A stretch of 64,000 nt of DNA from Gonapodya prolifera JEL478 (taxonomy: Eukaryota > Monoblepharomycota > Monoblepharidomycetes > Monoblepharidales > Gonapodyaceae): positions 186,001-250,000 of the forward strand of contig KQ965799.1 of NCBI GenBank assembly GCA_001574975.1, given 5' to 3'. Shown here piece by piece: positions 1 through 11,648 of the stretch. The notes under the pieces were generated by a model. The model saw only the letters and a program-made list of their open reading frames with translations, was not told the DNA's origin and searched no databases. The position numbers and the translations under genes are program-made. Positions within the stretch are counted from its first letter, which is position 1, and every line of letters starts with the position of its first letter.

Positions 1-922
1 TACATAGTGAATAGGATTTGGCGGGTGGGAGAGTGAGCCGTGTTTTGCTGCATAATCAAAACTCGCAATTGCTCATAAGGCCTACCTGAGCTTAGGCTGT
101 TGAACATCTCTCCACTTTTCCAGCAGCAGTTTCCTTCCATTCCTTATGCTCTTGCTACGATTGTGTCCGTGTTATCAGCACCTGTTCCTTTCTATAGAGC
201 CTTGCATCCTCTCATCAACGGAAACTCAACATCTTCGCGCACTGCAAATTCTACATTGCACCCTCTACCGGAAAGTACCACCGGACAACACTCGATTTCA
301 ACAGCGTCGACGTCAGCCTTCGGCCTCGATAATCCAGCTGTCCTTCTCGAAGTTCTGGTGTGGCTCCTTCGTCGGGGTGTGATCACGCAGCTGAATATGT
401 ATGCTTGCATCAAGGTGCCAGCAAAAATTCAATTGCGCGTTCTCAAAAGGCGTGCACCATCGTCCATCGGGCAAGAGACTGCTACCACGGAAACCCACCA
501 CACTGGCGGAGAACTCTCAGCGTCATACTTAGGTTCATCTTCCGTAGAGGTGCCTTTATTTTCACGAGGTGCAATCGAAGGGGTGGACTTGGTGTCTGAG
601 GAAGAAGATGCTCACGATGACACCCCCGATTTTGTTATTTCGAATCCAAGCGAAGCAAGTCCAGTAGAACGCGAATGGATAAACGAAATCGCCTTGACTT
701 CACCTGAATTTGGTGACTGGTTTCTGAGGTGAGTAACCGAAACTAGACGCAACTGACTCGGTCAACGCTCATTATTGTTGCAGAATTGCCGACCGGCTGG
801 ACGCCAAGTGCCACCTCGACCAAATTATGTTCGAAGAATGTGTTCCACGAAACATAATGAGACCCTTGTTACTTGCGTTCACGGAGTATCTTCTGATAAC
901 GACAGCCGAAGAAGCTATATAA
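1..922 (+). CDS. NPR3: NPR3/NPRL3-type GATOR1 subunit, C-terminal part (left end cut by window)
   Basis: Npr3 (NPRL3) is a subunit of the GATOR1/SEACIT complex, which restrains TORC1 at the vacuole/lysosome when amino acids are low. The visible coding exons are about 124-728 and 784-922, joined by a 55-nt intron with a GTGAGT donor and TTGCAG acceptor. Family landmarks are the FPSIPYALATIVSVLS block, the LLEVLVWLLRRGVITQLN segment, and the C-terminal block with HLDQIMFEECVPRNIM and LLLAFTEYLL, which match the conserved end of NPRL3. An acidic, low-complexity insert separates the blocks. An upstream exon probably ends within the first ~24-32 bases, but its donor is ambiguous. The gene is convergent with UTP10: the two stop codons are 16 bp apart. 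The family assignment is based on recalled motifs, not on a search. Confidence 0.8.
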
Positions 923-938
923 TGTGTGTGTATAAGCT

Positions 939-3900
939 CTATTTATTGAGATAGCCCATAAGGTCTTCTCCCAGCACATTTTCGATTCCCTTGCAGACCT
1001 CTCGGCAAACCGCTTCCACTGACTCATCTTCATCCTCCAACAGCTCTGCCAAGAACGGTACCGTTTCTGGAAGCAATGAAAGGAAATCCTCGCCGTGCCG
1101 AGAGTAAAATTGCTGGATCGTACGAATGGCGGCGATACGCACGTGGGGCAATGGAGAGCGAGTTTTGAGCAGGACACTGTGGTTTAAAGGTTTCCAATAA
1201 ACATCGCCAGTCGCGGCGAGAGAGAGTTGCGCGATTGCAGGGATTAAATGTCTGTGCACCGCAGACTAAATAAAGTCAGATTGGGATAGGTTGGGATGAA
1301 TGTTCACAATCAAACTATTTCAAATTTAATTTTAGCTCACCGAATACTCATCCTGCCCAGTGAGTGGAAGCTCAAGCTGGTCCACAAGTGGTTGCATCAG
1401 ACGGTCAAAAATTGGCTTGTCGACGAACCCTGCGATAAACAAGACGAAGTAACAACGACATGTGGTAAAACGGAATGCTGTGGCGCTCACCATTAGCATC
1501 GTACTGGAACGTTTTTTGGAAACAATCCACGATGCAACACCAGAGTGCGTCCGGGAGCTTCCCGCTTCTGTACGCTTTCAGAGTATTCAATGCAGGATCT
1601 AACGTGTACCCAACGAACGGCACAAAAATGGCTTGTAAATTCAGCAGAAGCTGATCGACCAATTTGAAGAACACAAGACATCGCGCATGGGCTGTCTCTT
1701 TCAAATTTAAAGGATGTATCACAATGACATATATGGACCACCTCGGATGAATGAACTCACCTTCGTTTTTGTTGATTTCAGTGACCCATTGCACCAGTTT
1801 GAAGTACAATGGACGGAATTGAGATTCATTGAGCCTCATCACAAAGGTCAAAAACGTGGCAATCGACCGTTCTCCCACAGGACCAAGACCCTGCAATCTT
1901 GGGGGTTAACCAAACGAATGTAAAAGTGCAAGGTGGTACCAACATCGTCAACATTGGCTTGTGTGCACGCAGCATTCAAAGCGCCCATGAGGAATTTAAA
2001 CAGAGACTTGACGAGCTCGTCAAGGAGGTCGTTGGGAATGCTGCCAATGGCCATTTCTACGAAGTCCAGCAGGGCAACCAAAGACTGAGCCCGAGGAGTA
2101 TAATCAAACAGAGCAGAGAATGAATTCGCATATGAAGAACCTACATCACTTCCATAGTCAGAGCAGAGCTTCCACTGTGCACATAGCACTGGCACCAAAA
2201 TCCGCGATGGGACTTCCGCTGCGACTGCCTTCCTAAATTCAAGAGCTTTCGAACGAACCTGTCAAAATAAAATGCCTTCGTTTAATATGAGGGTTTAAGA
2301 CCTTAGAACAAATACCACTGACTTGAGAGCCACCGTTTTCAAACAAAAGTGACTTGTGCAAAGACGATTGCACTAAATCTTGCAAATAAGGGCCCACGAA
2401 ACGAGGCAGCGTTCGAACAGTGACTGTCATCGAGCCAAGAGCGCTCAGCTGCACCATGGTGCTGTTTGAGGAAGAAACTGAAATTTCGCAAGTGTAGAGT
2501 TTCACATGTAGAATTTTCATATGTAGTTGGTGGAGTGTTCAGTGTTTCACCTTCAGATGTGACGAGAAGCTTTGTCAAACCCACCAGTTGTGTTCAGGGA
2601 CGCCCGAAGATGAGAGACAACGACGGGTAGATATTTTCCCACGAAGGGAAGAACGCGGGCTTCAAGTTCCATTCTAAATAAACAACGAAGAACGAAAATA
2701 ATAGTCATGACCGACTTCCAGCTTCCTTAAAGCACTGTTTCTCTCACGTAAGCGCGGCGATTGCTACCATCGCTGAAGCTACAACTTGGTCGTTTGGTGC
2801 AGAGAGAGCTCCTGGACCAATAAGCGACGGTAATGCATCGAGGAACATAGAAGGATCAACTTTGGCCATCTTTGTAGCCATCGTGGAGACACAAATCATC
2901 GCAACTTGTTTGCTGAGAGCAACCTGGCGAGAAATGGAAAAGGGACGTTGATAAAACAATACAGAAAATCGAACAACGGAAAGAGCGGTGGAGACGTTCA
3001 CTGATCCTCATCCCAGTATATGGACGGAACTTACGTTTTGATCAATCGCACCCTCATCTTTAATAATCTTCATCACTTCATCAAAAACCTCTTGGAAGAC
3101 TTTAGCGCTGGCATTGGAAAATCGCATTTCGTCTTCAGCGATTTGCTCGCTGACAAGTGTAATGGCTTTCCTCCGAATCTAAAAAGTTACGAATGAGTCG
3201 TAACACAGTCATGTTGAGACAGTGTGCGCACGAACCGTTGTGTTTTCATGACGAATAAGTCTGGAAACTACTTTCAAAAACGAGTTTGGTGACAACAACC
3301 GATGAGCTTTGTCGAGAAGGCTTATCGTTGTCTTCGACACGCCTAAAGAGAACAAAATGGAAAACAAAAAACGTGAAGCATGCATTACTAGGCCGCAACA
3401 ACAGCAACCTCACCTTTCCAAAATCGAACCACCGTTCCATCGCTCCCCTTCAACGATGAGAGGTGCTGTTCTACCGCTGCAATCAACGAAAGCAAAACCT
3501 CAACGAGGCGCAAAACGATGGGGTCCATTTCACGTTCGGACCCTTTGCTCGCTCCTCGCTCCGCTCGAAACTGCTTGATGAAAGTTTTGTCCGAAAGAAC
3601 CTTGGAAGAGAAATTGGTGACCAAATTCCGAAACTCTCGATAGTCTCTGTCGTCGTGACTTCGAAGATCGAATAACAGCTGCGGCAAGGCATCTATCTCT
3701 TCCTCGGACGATGGCTTCGCGCAAGGAATCACGTTGAGCTTTTCCAACAACGAAACGACTCCCTAGAAGCAAAGATGTTTAAGGTGACGTCGCACTAAAT
3801 GAAGAAAAATTCGTCAACTGACATTCAACTGAATTCTGACATCGAACGATGCAGCCAATGAACTAGCGAACTCCGAAAGGTCGTCATTTGCTGCGTTTGG

Positions 3901-6900
3901 CACCAGAACTTTTGCGTTCCACTTGAGTGTGTTCTTTTCTAAAAGCATTGTCAGAGCAGGTTCCAAGAATGTTATTGCACCAAGTGACGTTACGAGGAGA
4001 ACAAAAAGCCGAAGACGTCTGTGTTTCGGAATAAAAGCTAGTGCGTCAACGAAAACTTTCAAGATAGGTTTAAGCTCTAGTCAAGGTTGGATTGAGTGTG
4101 TCATATCATGTCGTTTGGTGAGAATGTAAAAATGAACATACTGAAAACAATGTCTTCCCATTCACTGGTCTGAGCTTCTCTGGGTTGGACCAAGGCAGGA
4201 AGGACGGTCTCAATAGTCTGCCATGGGTGCAATTCTCAGTTCGTTCAGAAACTACTTATCGTCGCACTCAACGAACCTTATGAATAACGTGAAAACTGTA
4301 ATCATCATCCTGTCGCACAAGGTTCGTTCCGAGGAACGTAAAGACAGGCATCACAGTATTCAGAACACGATGTGGATTAAGCTGCGCCAACCGCGCCAGA
4401 AGGAGCAAAGCAGAGTTATGGGTTTGAGGGTTGTCAGTCACTAGTCCATAATGTCATTAAATCGAAGAATTAAGATCCAATCGTCACGTAAAGTTCCTCA
4501 CCTCTTAAGCTTTGCACAACAGTGTCCAGACGAATGGCACTATCGCTGACGTTTTCGACAGTTCCGGGTGCTTGAGAGTCCGCCAAAGTAAAAATGGCAG
4601 ATAGACAAAGCTGTCGACAGTACTCTATTGATATAGAGTATTGCGATGGTTCCGCGATCACCAATGCAGCCAAAACATCGAAAAGCGCAGCAAAAATGGG
4701 AGTTGGATCCTCGTCCATCGTAAGAAAGTTGGCGCATTCCAGAGCAGTTACTAACTGCTCCGGAGATCGCGATGAGCTACCGACGGTAGCATTGACTCCA
4801 CTAAAGCGCGGTGCCGTGATGAGAAGAGGCTCGGTGGAAACTTTCGTAAATGATCACCCGCCTTTCTTTCCGTTTCTTTGATACCTGAAGCTGAACCGCG
4901 GGTAAAACACTGAGGCAAGAGACAAACTCCGATGAAATAGTGTCCGACGATAGAGGAAGATCTTTGAGAACACGCTTTGTCAATTTTGTTGTGTTTGCGT
5001 CACCGCCCCAGGTTATAACGTTGAGCAATGTTTGATAAATGATGGTCTGGCCTTCGGAATCGATTTCCGCGAAGAAAATCGGTGATAAAATGGATATCGC
5101 ACACTGTTGCAACGCCGCGGCGGGACCTGCGAAATCTACGTTTTGAGATTGAACGCGAGTTAGAAGTGCCACTAAGGAAACGTACTCGACGGAACACGTT
5201 CACGCCGCAGAATCCTGCAAAACTCATCCAGAAAAGCGCCATCGTCTGACACGTTGAGAGAGCTTGGATGGACGCATTGTAGTATAGCCACCAAAAAGTC
5301 TATGTCCTGAGAGGAATACTGCTCTTGTGACTTGAGTACGTGTGACATAACGGAGTACAGTGAGTTGAACTTTTGTAACGAGTGCGCCTTGGATAAAGTA
5401 TCAAGCAACTTAAGTTGTGCCATGCGACTTGGAAAGTGTACCAGGTGAGATGTAAGGAAGGCAAGAGTGTGTCGGGCCAGCCTGATTCAAGATTTTAGTG
5501 CTCTTTAAGGCCGGCAAATAGCGACTGAACATAACGTACTTGACGTCGTCACCAGCCTTAGAGGGAGACAACAACCCATGCATCGCATTTTTCAGATACT
5601 GCGAGTCTAGGATTATCTCGGAAGATGCAGACTCGATCCAGGTAATGATACGAATATACTCCTGGGTCGTAAGATGAGAAATCTGGTGGTCGCTCTCATT
5701 TTTGCCATACATCGAGTTCAAACCATAGACACGAGAAAGGGAATTAGCTTTTGAAGAGCCTTTCCCTGGAAGTGTCAAAGTTTTGAGTGCGTTCAGCGTA
5801 GAACCGATGTTCTTGACACATGAAATAAACGCAGTTCTGAGGGTCTTTAAGAAAGAGGGAAAGGAAATGAAGATCGTAACTTGAATTCACAAGCTAAGAT
5901 GCTTACTTTGATTTCGCTTGTTGCGAAAATCAGAAGCCACGGCACGACCATCTGATAATCGTGTTCGGGTTTCAGCGACACATAGTGGGACACGATTTGG
6001 AGACACCGGGTATGGAGAAGAACGGTCGCATCGTCCACATCATCAAATCCTATCAAGAAAATACAGCAATGCTGGAGCAAGCAATACACCGAGCCAAGAA
6101 ACATTCACTCACCACCGTGAACGAGGGACACATGCACAACAAACGACACCACGTCAGCGGTCCCAACGCACTCCTTGAACAACGTTTGGAGCAGTAATTC
6201 TACTGATTTGAGATATTCAAAGCGCATAATGGCTTTGAATACCACAACAGCGATAACATTCTCGGAAGCATTCGCATTTCCAATGAGCGATCCCAGTTGC
6301 TGTATCATAACCTTTGATGACAGCAAATACACCACTCGGGAATCGAAAGGTTCCAGTTTATCAAATAATTCCGTTAAGGTGCTTTCCATCAAAGCTGCAT
6401 CAACCTGAAAAGCGGCGCCGGCAACAATTTCAAATCTCCCGATAACGCTCGGCAGGGTCTGGCGGCTGAACGTAAAGCCATGATCTGAAACATCGACCGA
6501 GTTAAAAATAAATAACGAATACAGATGCCTCAGGTCAAACTCCAGTACCTCGAGATCTCGCACAAACTGAGACTGCACATTTTCCCAACACCAAACTGGC
6601 GAGGCAAGACAAGGGAGTATTCGTCCCTTTCAAGCACTCGAGGTACATGTTTGTGGCGATTTCGAAGTCGTTGTTCCCAATCAGGCCAACTAAGTTCTCT
6701 GAAAGTACATCCGTCACTTTGTTGTTGTACTTCGATGTTGAGGTTGACAGTTTTCCAGTCCCAATCTTCCTGTTGCCATCATCCACGTCTGACGAGGGCT
6801 TCAGAAGGGATGCATTACGCGACACCCCTTTCATAAGCTTCCAAAAGAGACCGGACTCGTTCTCATGAGCAGATAAGCCACCCAACAACTTTATTGCTAT

Positions 6901-8951
6901 TTTGCGACTCTCTTTGTCAGTGACCAATAGATGCCTCAAGATCAAATGACTGTATTGAAGGTAAAAGTTCTGGGGAGCCACCGCCAAAACCTGGAGAATT
7001 ACCGCGAGCGCGAGGCTGGGAACGTTGGGCGACCCCGCACTTGCTTCCAAGATCGTCGAGAGCGACTGCATCAACTTTTCGCGGTCTGCTACCAAGCGGG
7101 GGAGGTTGTCAATGGAAAGAACAGCTTTGACAACAGACGAGTCCGAGTCACTGAGAAGACTCAAAAGGGCATCCTCCACAAATTCTGGCTCCTGTACTTC
7201 TCCCTTCCCCACCAAGCCATCAAGTTGCTTGACGGATATGATGCGGACAGATGGATCAGGATGGCGAAGTCCAAGAAACATGGGAGTTGCTTCGGCAGAC
7301 CCATTTTCAACAGGAATCATCCCGGCAGCGTAACGAGTTCCGGCAAGGGTTCCGCCGAGGAACTTGAAAATACGATTTTGTTGTGACCGATTATCGGGTA
7401 TATCCAGAACAACCTTCAAAGCCTCTTGGAGTTCCTCGGGATAGCGGGTGTTGAAAAGATGAATCAATGTGGGAATAGGCTCCGAAAGAGTAGAGCCGCC
7501 TTCCTCTTCTGTTTGAGAAATCAAGTCCTTTACGACTTGCTGAACAAATGACTCCATGACCGAGCGTGGAAAGTTTGGGAGTTGGAGCAAATTGACGAGC
7601 AGCTCGGTCCGACGAGTCTCTTTGGCAAATCGATAAAGCTGAGCAATGAACAGCTTCAGGAACCTTGTTGCATTGTAGGAGCTAATGATGGTACCGATGC
7701 GCTCCACGAGTGACCTTGTTAAAGGGACGAAATCAGTACCCACCCGTACAAAGGCGCGATGCTGAACGCGCCACTCACTCGACCCTGAACAAATTTCGGA
7801 GTGCAACCATTGGGAACACATCTAGACCTTCTTGGTTCTGGCAAACATGGACCATTGCCAACAGCGCTCTTCCTTCCACTGGACCCTTCGATTTGTGCTT
7901 GGACGCACTCTCCAAAAACGCCACCAACGTTTCATTGCTCAGAGGTGTCCGCATTGAAATGGTCGAGAACACCACGTAAGCGCCAGCCTGGAGGTCTGGT
8001 GCCACCCTGGCCTTCATGAACGCGAATACGTGCGGAAGAATGGTCGCCAGGATGTTGGTGGTTATCTGAGGAACTGTGCGGGCGTACGAGAGCATCGTGG
8101 CTGTCCAGAAGTTCCACAGGAGCGGTTGGTCTCGCTTGACCTTGTGGTGACTTTCACCGTTTGACAGGGAGCGTGTGACGACTGTGCAGATGTAGTCAAG
8201 TAAGGATATATCGGTGATGAGGCGCTGGACGAGGATGGGCCGAGTCAGTGGTGCCTTGGACTTGGATATTGTGCTCAGGAAAGACCACCGCGAGTTGCTC
8301 CTGTCGAACAGATTAGATTCATTTGTAAGCAGTGCGGAGCATGTCGAAAGATGCTATGGGAAACGAAACCAACGATATTTGTAAGATGGATACCACTTTA
8401 ACGAAAAAGTCGGTCTCGTGGAACGGGAGTACACATCCAAGAAACGCTTCCACATTATGTTCGTGAATTCTGTACAAAAAAACATCGATAAATGGCTGCG
8501 AAAACCGGTCTACTTGTTTGATCCCAACACACCTGAACCTCCTTATCAACCATTCCAACGCTTTCCACGCCGACATGTCCAAGCAGTAGGGCGACACAAG
8601 CTGCAAAAAGCTCGTGATACCGGCGTCCAACTTGGCATTTTCCTCCTTGGTCTGCTTGGAGCGGTCCACGTTCTTCAAGGCCAGCGAGAACAGCGTCGCC
8701 TCGAACGCGCCGAACCGGGGCGTGCCCGGCGCGATCAAGACGCTGGCGTCAAGTTCTTGCGGATCGTACTTTGACGAAAGCTCCTGCAGCCCGGCAATTC
8801 CGACAGCGTAGACTTGGTCAGTGTCCATGTCCGCAGCCTGCTCCACGGAGAAAAGCAGCGACGCTTTCCCGCGCCCGCCGCCACCATGGTGGAGTGATGT
8901 CCCCGCCCGTGAGGCTGCAGCGACGTTCCTCAGTTGTTTGGCGAGACTCAT
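939..8951 (-). CDS. UTP10: UTP10/HEATR1, U3 snoRNP-associated HEAT-repeat protein
   Basis: Utp10 (HEATR1) is a nucleolar HEAT-repeat scaffold of the t-UTP/UTP-A part of the SSU processome, needed for rDNA transcription and 18S pre-rRNA processing. I place the start at ATG 8951 (MSLAKQLRN), which matches the family start; the frame stays open upstream to 9023 but without an ATG. Conserved points are the N-terminal ALEWLIRRFR and LPFHETDFFVKV, the central ALLLLARLAQLNPHRVL and FTFLGTNLVRQDDDYSF, and the C-terminal LLKTRSPLPHVR and LPETVPFLAELLEDED. There are about 22 exons. Junctions read with confidence include exons 8374-8951, 7779-8300, 5907-6049, 5540-5844, 5186-5481, 4885-5126, 4502-4800, 4277-4440, 4142-4217, 3823-4076, 3414-3762, 3236-3342, 3035-3178 and 2758-2923. 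The junction near 6600 is unresolved. Estimated length is roughly 2,200 residues, as in HEATR1. Several donors are GTTCGT or GTTGGT rather than GTRAGT. Confidence 0.93.
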
Positions 8952-9086
8952 CCTCGCAATCTGGATTTTTTCCAATCGCCCGGGTAATTGCAAGGTCGGC
9001 TCATTGTTGCTTCGGTCATCCAAAAGTGTAGAAGTACATGCATAACAATACTACATTTCCGCGTTTTGGTCACTGGACAAGGATCG

Positions 9087-9681
9087 ATGAGCGGGATACT
9101 GGGAAAGAGCATCTTCTACTCCGTGTACAGTTTTCTCACCCCTTTCGCCGTCCTCGATGCTCTTTCACAAGCTCCAATTTCCCCTCCCTTCCCCATCTTC
9201 ACTTCTCAACACATCATCCCCTTCCTCTCTCCTTCCTATCCACCCGGCACCGCATGCATCGCTTTGATTAGGCTGATCATCGGCGGCGGATACACGCTCA
9301 TGCGCGCCACGGCGCCGTCCGATCAGTGAGCGCGTCGCGGTGCACATGTGTGTGTTCCTGGTTCGGTCGCTCACAACCACATCCTCCGCTCGTGACAGGG
9401 AAATCAGGACCGCGCTGGAGAAGAGTCATATCAAATACGTACGTTCCTCTCGACTCGGACTCGAGCAATACGTGTTTTGCATCGGCGAGTTGACACAAAC
9501 GTAATCCTGCAGGATTCCCCCGAAGTGAACCGACAGAAGAACGAGGCGCTCATGGCGGCTTTGAAAGCGGCGTCGGAAAGGGACTCGAAGTGGGTATCAT
9601 TGTGCGGCTTCTTGTGTGTTGTATTTATGTTGAGTTTTGCCTCGCAGACCGATATGGCTCGAAGATACGAGGCGACGATAA
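9087..9681 (+). CDS. CBP4/UQCC3-like cytochrome bc1 assembly factor
   Basis: This is a small single-membrane-span protein of the CBP4/UQCC3 type, mitochondrial inner-membrane factors that help cytochrome b enter complex III. Spliced exons are 9087-9325, 9399-9438, 9513-9589 and 9648-9681. All have GT-AG introns, and the short last exon ends in PIWLEDTRRR. The core is RLIIGGGYTLMRATAPSDQ (one TM helix followed by the T/A-P-S/T motif), then EIRTALEKS, then NRQKNEALMAALKAA, the same order as in UQCC3. The usual family length is about 80-90 residues; the in-frame ATG at 9087 gives about 129. The C/T-rich stretch before the TM helix may therefore be 5' UTR or an unrecognised intron rather than coding. 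Its start lies 135 bp from the divergent UTP10 start. Assignment rests on motif order in a short protein. Confidence 0.6.
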
Positions 9682-9807
9682 GAAACCCTTACCAACATTT
9701 GTACATAAGGCGAGGCAATAATATGAACTTCACAAACGCGAACAATCTTTCAACCCGCTCGTCATGCGCTCAAGGTATGTATGTGCACCCGTCTAAATAT
9801 CTACACC

Positions 9808-11493
9808 CTACACCCACACCATCTGCTTCTCAATCTCGAGCAACTCGTCAATCTCATCCCAAATCAAACTCTGCAGTATCCGGTCGAAATTACTGGTCCC
9901 CCTCATAATCGTCCTTACTGAAAGCGGGGCAATGTACTTGTCGAAACTCCGCGACTCCCACATGTGCACCGCGAAGTTTTCGGCAAAGTCCCACGAGCCG
10001 GAGCCCGAGCCGCGGAAGAGGGTGTGCAGGCTCGCGTCATCCCACATGGGGTGGAAGAACCGTGTGTGTTTGAGGATGGTGATGTCGTCGGGGAAGGATT
10101 TGGCCATTTTGCCGGGCAGACTGGTGGGGACCAAGGATACAAGCCCGTGAAACACATGGGAAGAGGAAAGGTACAAGCACATCAAACAAATCAGGTCCAT
10201 TGAAACCGCAACAAGTCAATGACTTACACGACGCTATGGTAGTTCCAAAGTGTTCTACAAAAACACGGTGGATGTGCGATGTGTGTCAGTCAATCGGTTC
10301 TCGGCGAACAAGCCTCGTTCTCGAGTTCTCGCAGACGAAATTTATTCCGCTTCGCCTTTGCGGTGGATAGAGTATTCCACTTTGAGCACTTTGAGGGATC
10401 ATTCGCCTTCGGCGGACACCCTCGTTCAATACTCGCTCCGCAAGAGTATATTCCGCTCCGCTTATTCGCCTCCAGCGGGAGTATGCGCTTCGCGCCGTCT
10501 CATTCGCGCTTCGCGCAGATCACTCGCGTCCGGCGGACAACCTCGGTCCAATACTCTCTCTGCGCTGTCTCATTCGCGCTTCGCACAGATCACTCGCCTC
10601 CGGCGGACTCCTCGGTCAGCACTTCTTGCTTAGGCCTCGACACACGCTCTGCGTGACGGTCTCGGTCAGCGCCTTGCGGCGCCTAGGCCTCGGCGTCCTC
10701 GGTCTTGGGTGCTTCGCACTCCAGACCTCGAGGGGATGACTCACTGGTTAAAGGTCCTATACGACTCCAACCACCGCTTGACAAACGGCGATCCCTTCTT
10801 GGAAGCCATGATGGCATTTGCCAGCCCCACGCGCCCACCTTCGCCCTCCTGTGCCATGACAAAGTCATGTCTGAGCAAAGGGTCAAACGGCCTCAGCACG
10901 AGGGCGTCAATATCGAGGTAAATCCCGCCATGCTGCTCCAACGCACGCAAGCGGACAATATCCGCCTTGTGCGCAAACTTGTCCACCGGGTTGCCCCATA
11001 TTTCATTCACGGGCTCGACGGGCGCCATGTGCAAGTACCTTCGCGACCGCTCAAACCAAGGACCGGGCGGTTGGTGCACGTGGTGGAAGAAGATGGCTTC
11101 GGGGCGGATGTGCTTGTGGGCGGCCTTGATGATGAGGTAGTGCATGATGCCGAATGGTTTTGTGCCGTAGTCGGGCGAGAGGCCGAATATGAAGTGGACC
11201 AGGCGAGGGATTTGGGCTTCGGCGTCACAGGACAGGGCGTCCTGTCGGGATTGCCATCAAGGTGAAGAGACCCCGGGCAGGACGAGCGAATCCAAGCCGT
11301 TTTCGAGGGACACAGACGTCGGTGGTGAGACAAAAAGGCAGGGATGGCACTTAAGACGCATGGAAGGACGACTCACGCTGGGCTGCTCTACGTCGCAGGA
11401 CACCACGCTTGAGCATCGCTGTGACCATCGGGAATGGAGGAAAAGCAGGAAGTTGAGGAGGCAGAGTACGGCGAGAAGCGAGCGCATCTGCAT
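9808..11493 (-). CDS. GT32-type glycosyltransferase (DXD sugar-binding, Gly_transf_sug)
   Basis: This is a type II membrane glycosyltransferase, probably in the Golgi. Exons are 11377-11493, 10745-11241, 10228-10254 and 9808-10120. Exon 1 encodes MQMRSLLAVLCLLNFLLFLH, an N-terminal signal anchor. Exon 2 carries the hallmark of the DXD family: IPRLVHFIFGLSP, AHKADIVRLRALEQHGG, then IYLDIDALVLRPFD with the metal/nucleotide-sugar-binding DID. The 27-nt third exon supplies TLWNYHSVV, and exon 4 continues LPGKMAKSFPDD and FAENFAVHMWESRSF. The reading across all junctions agrees with the family. Intron 2 (10255-10744, 490 nt) is filled by the GC-rich repeat family, while the other introns are 107-135 nt. 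Donor sugar and acceptor cannot be inferred. The start is 155 bp from the divergent carrier gene. Confidence 0.87.
10290..10737 (-). repeat. GC-rich intronic repeat family, copy A (intron 2 of the GT32 gene)
   Basis: This is a tandem-modular GC-rich repeat inside a 490-nt intron. On the transcript (minus) strand it contains several units of the form GCTGACCGAG...GTCCGCCGGAGGCGAGTGA, interspersed with GCGAAGCGCGAATGAGAC-like and GAGGCCTAAGC-like modules. The repeat begins within about 10-20 nt of the 5' splice site at 10744. Long plus-strand reading frames here only translate the repeat. Confidence 0.8.
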
Positions 11494-11648
11494 TTTGGCG
11501 CGGTGCAACGTGCATCCACCAGCGTGAGCGAGTCGCGGAGTGCAGCGTGTGCAGAATGTGGCGAACTGGTGGTGGGGTGGGTTTAGCCGGGATAATAGCC
11601 GGGACTGTGACCGCAGCAGCGACAGCAGAGTGACACGACGTGGCCGCC

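Noticed and set aside
8952-9023. N-terminal extension of UTP10 to 9023
   Set aside because: The frame is open but begins with TTG; the internal ATG at 8951 matches the known family N-terminus.
10250-10656. Plus-strand frames with repeated SRFAQITR-like peptides
   Set aside because: They are translations of the GC-rich intronic repeat, not genes.
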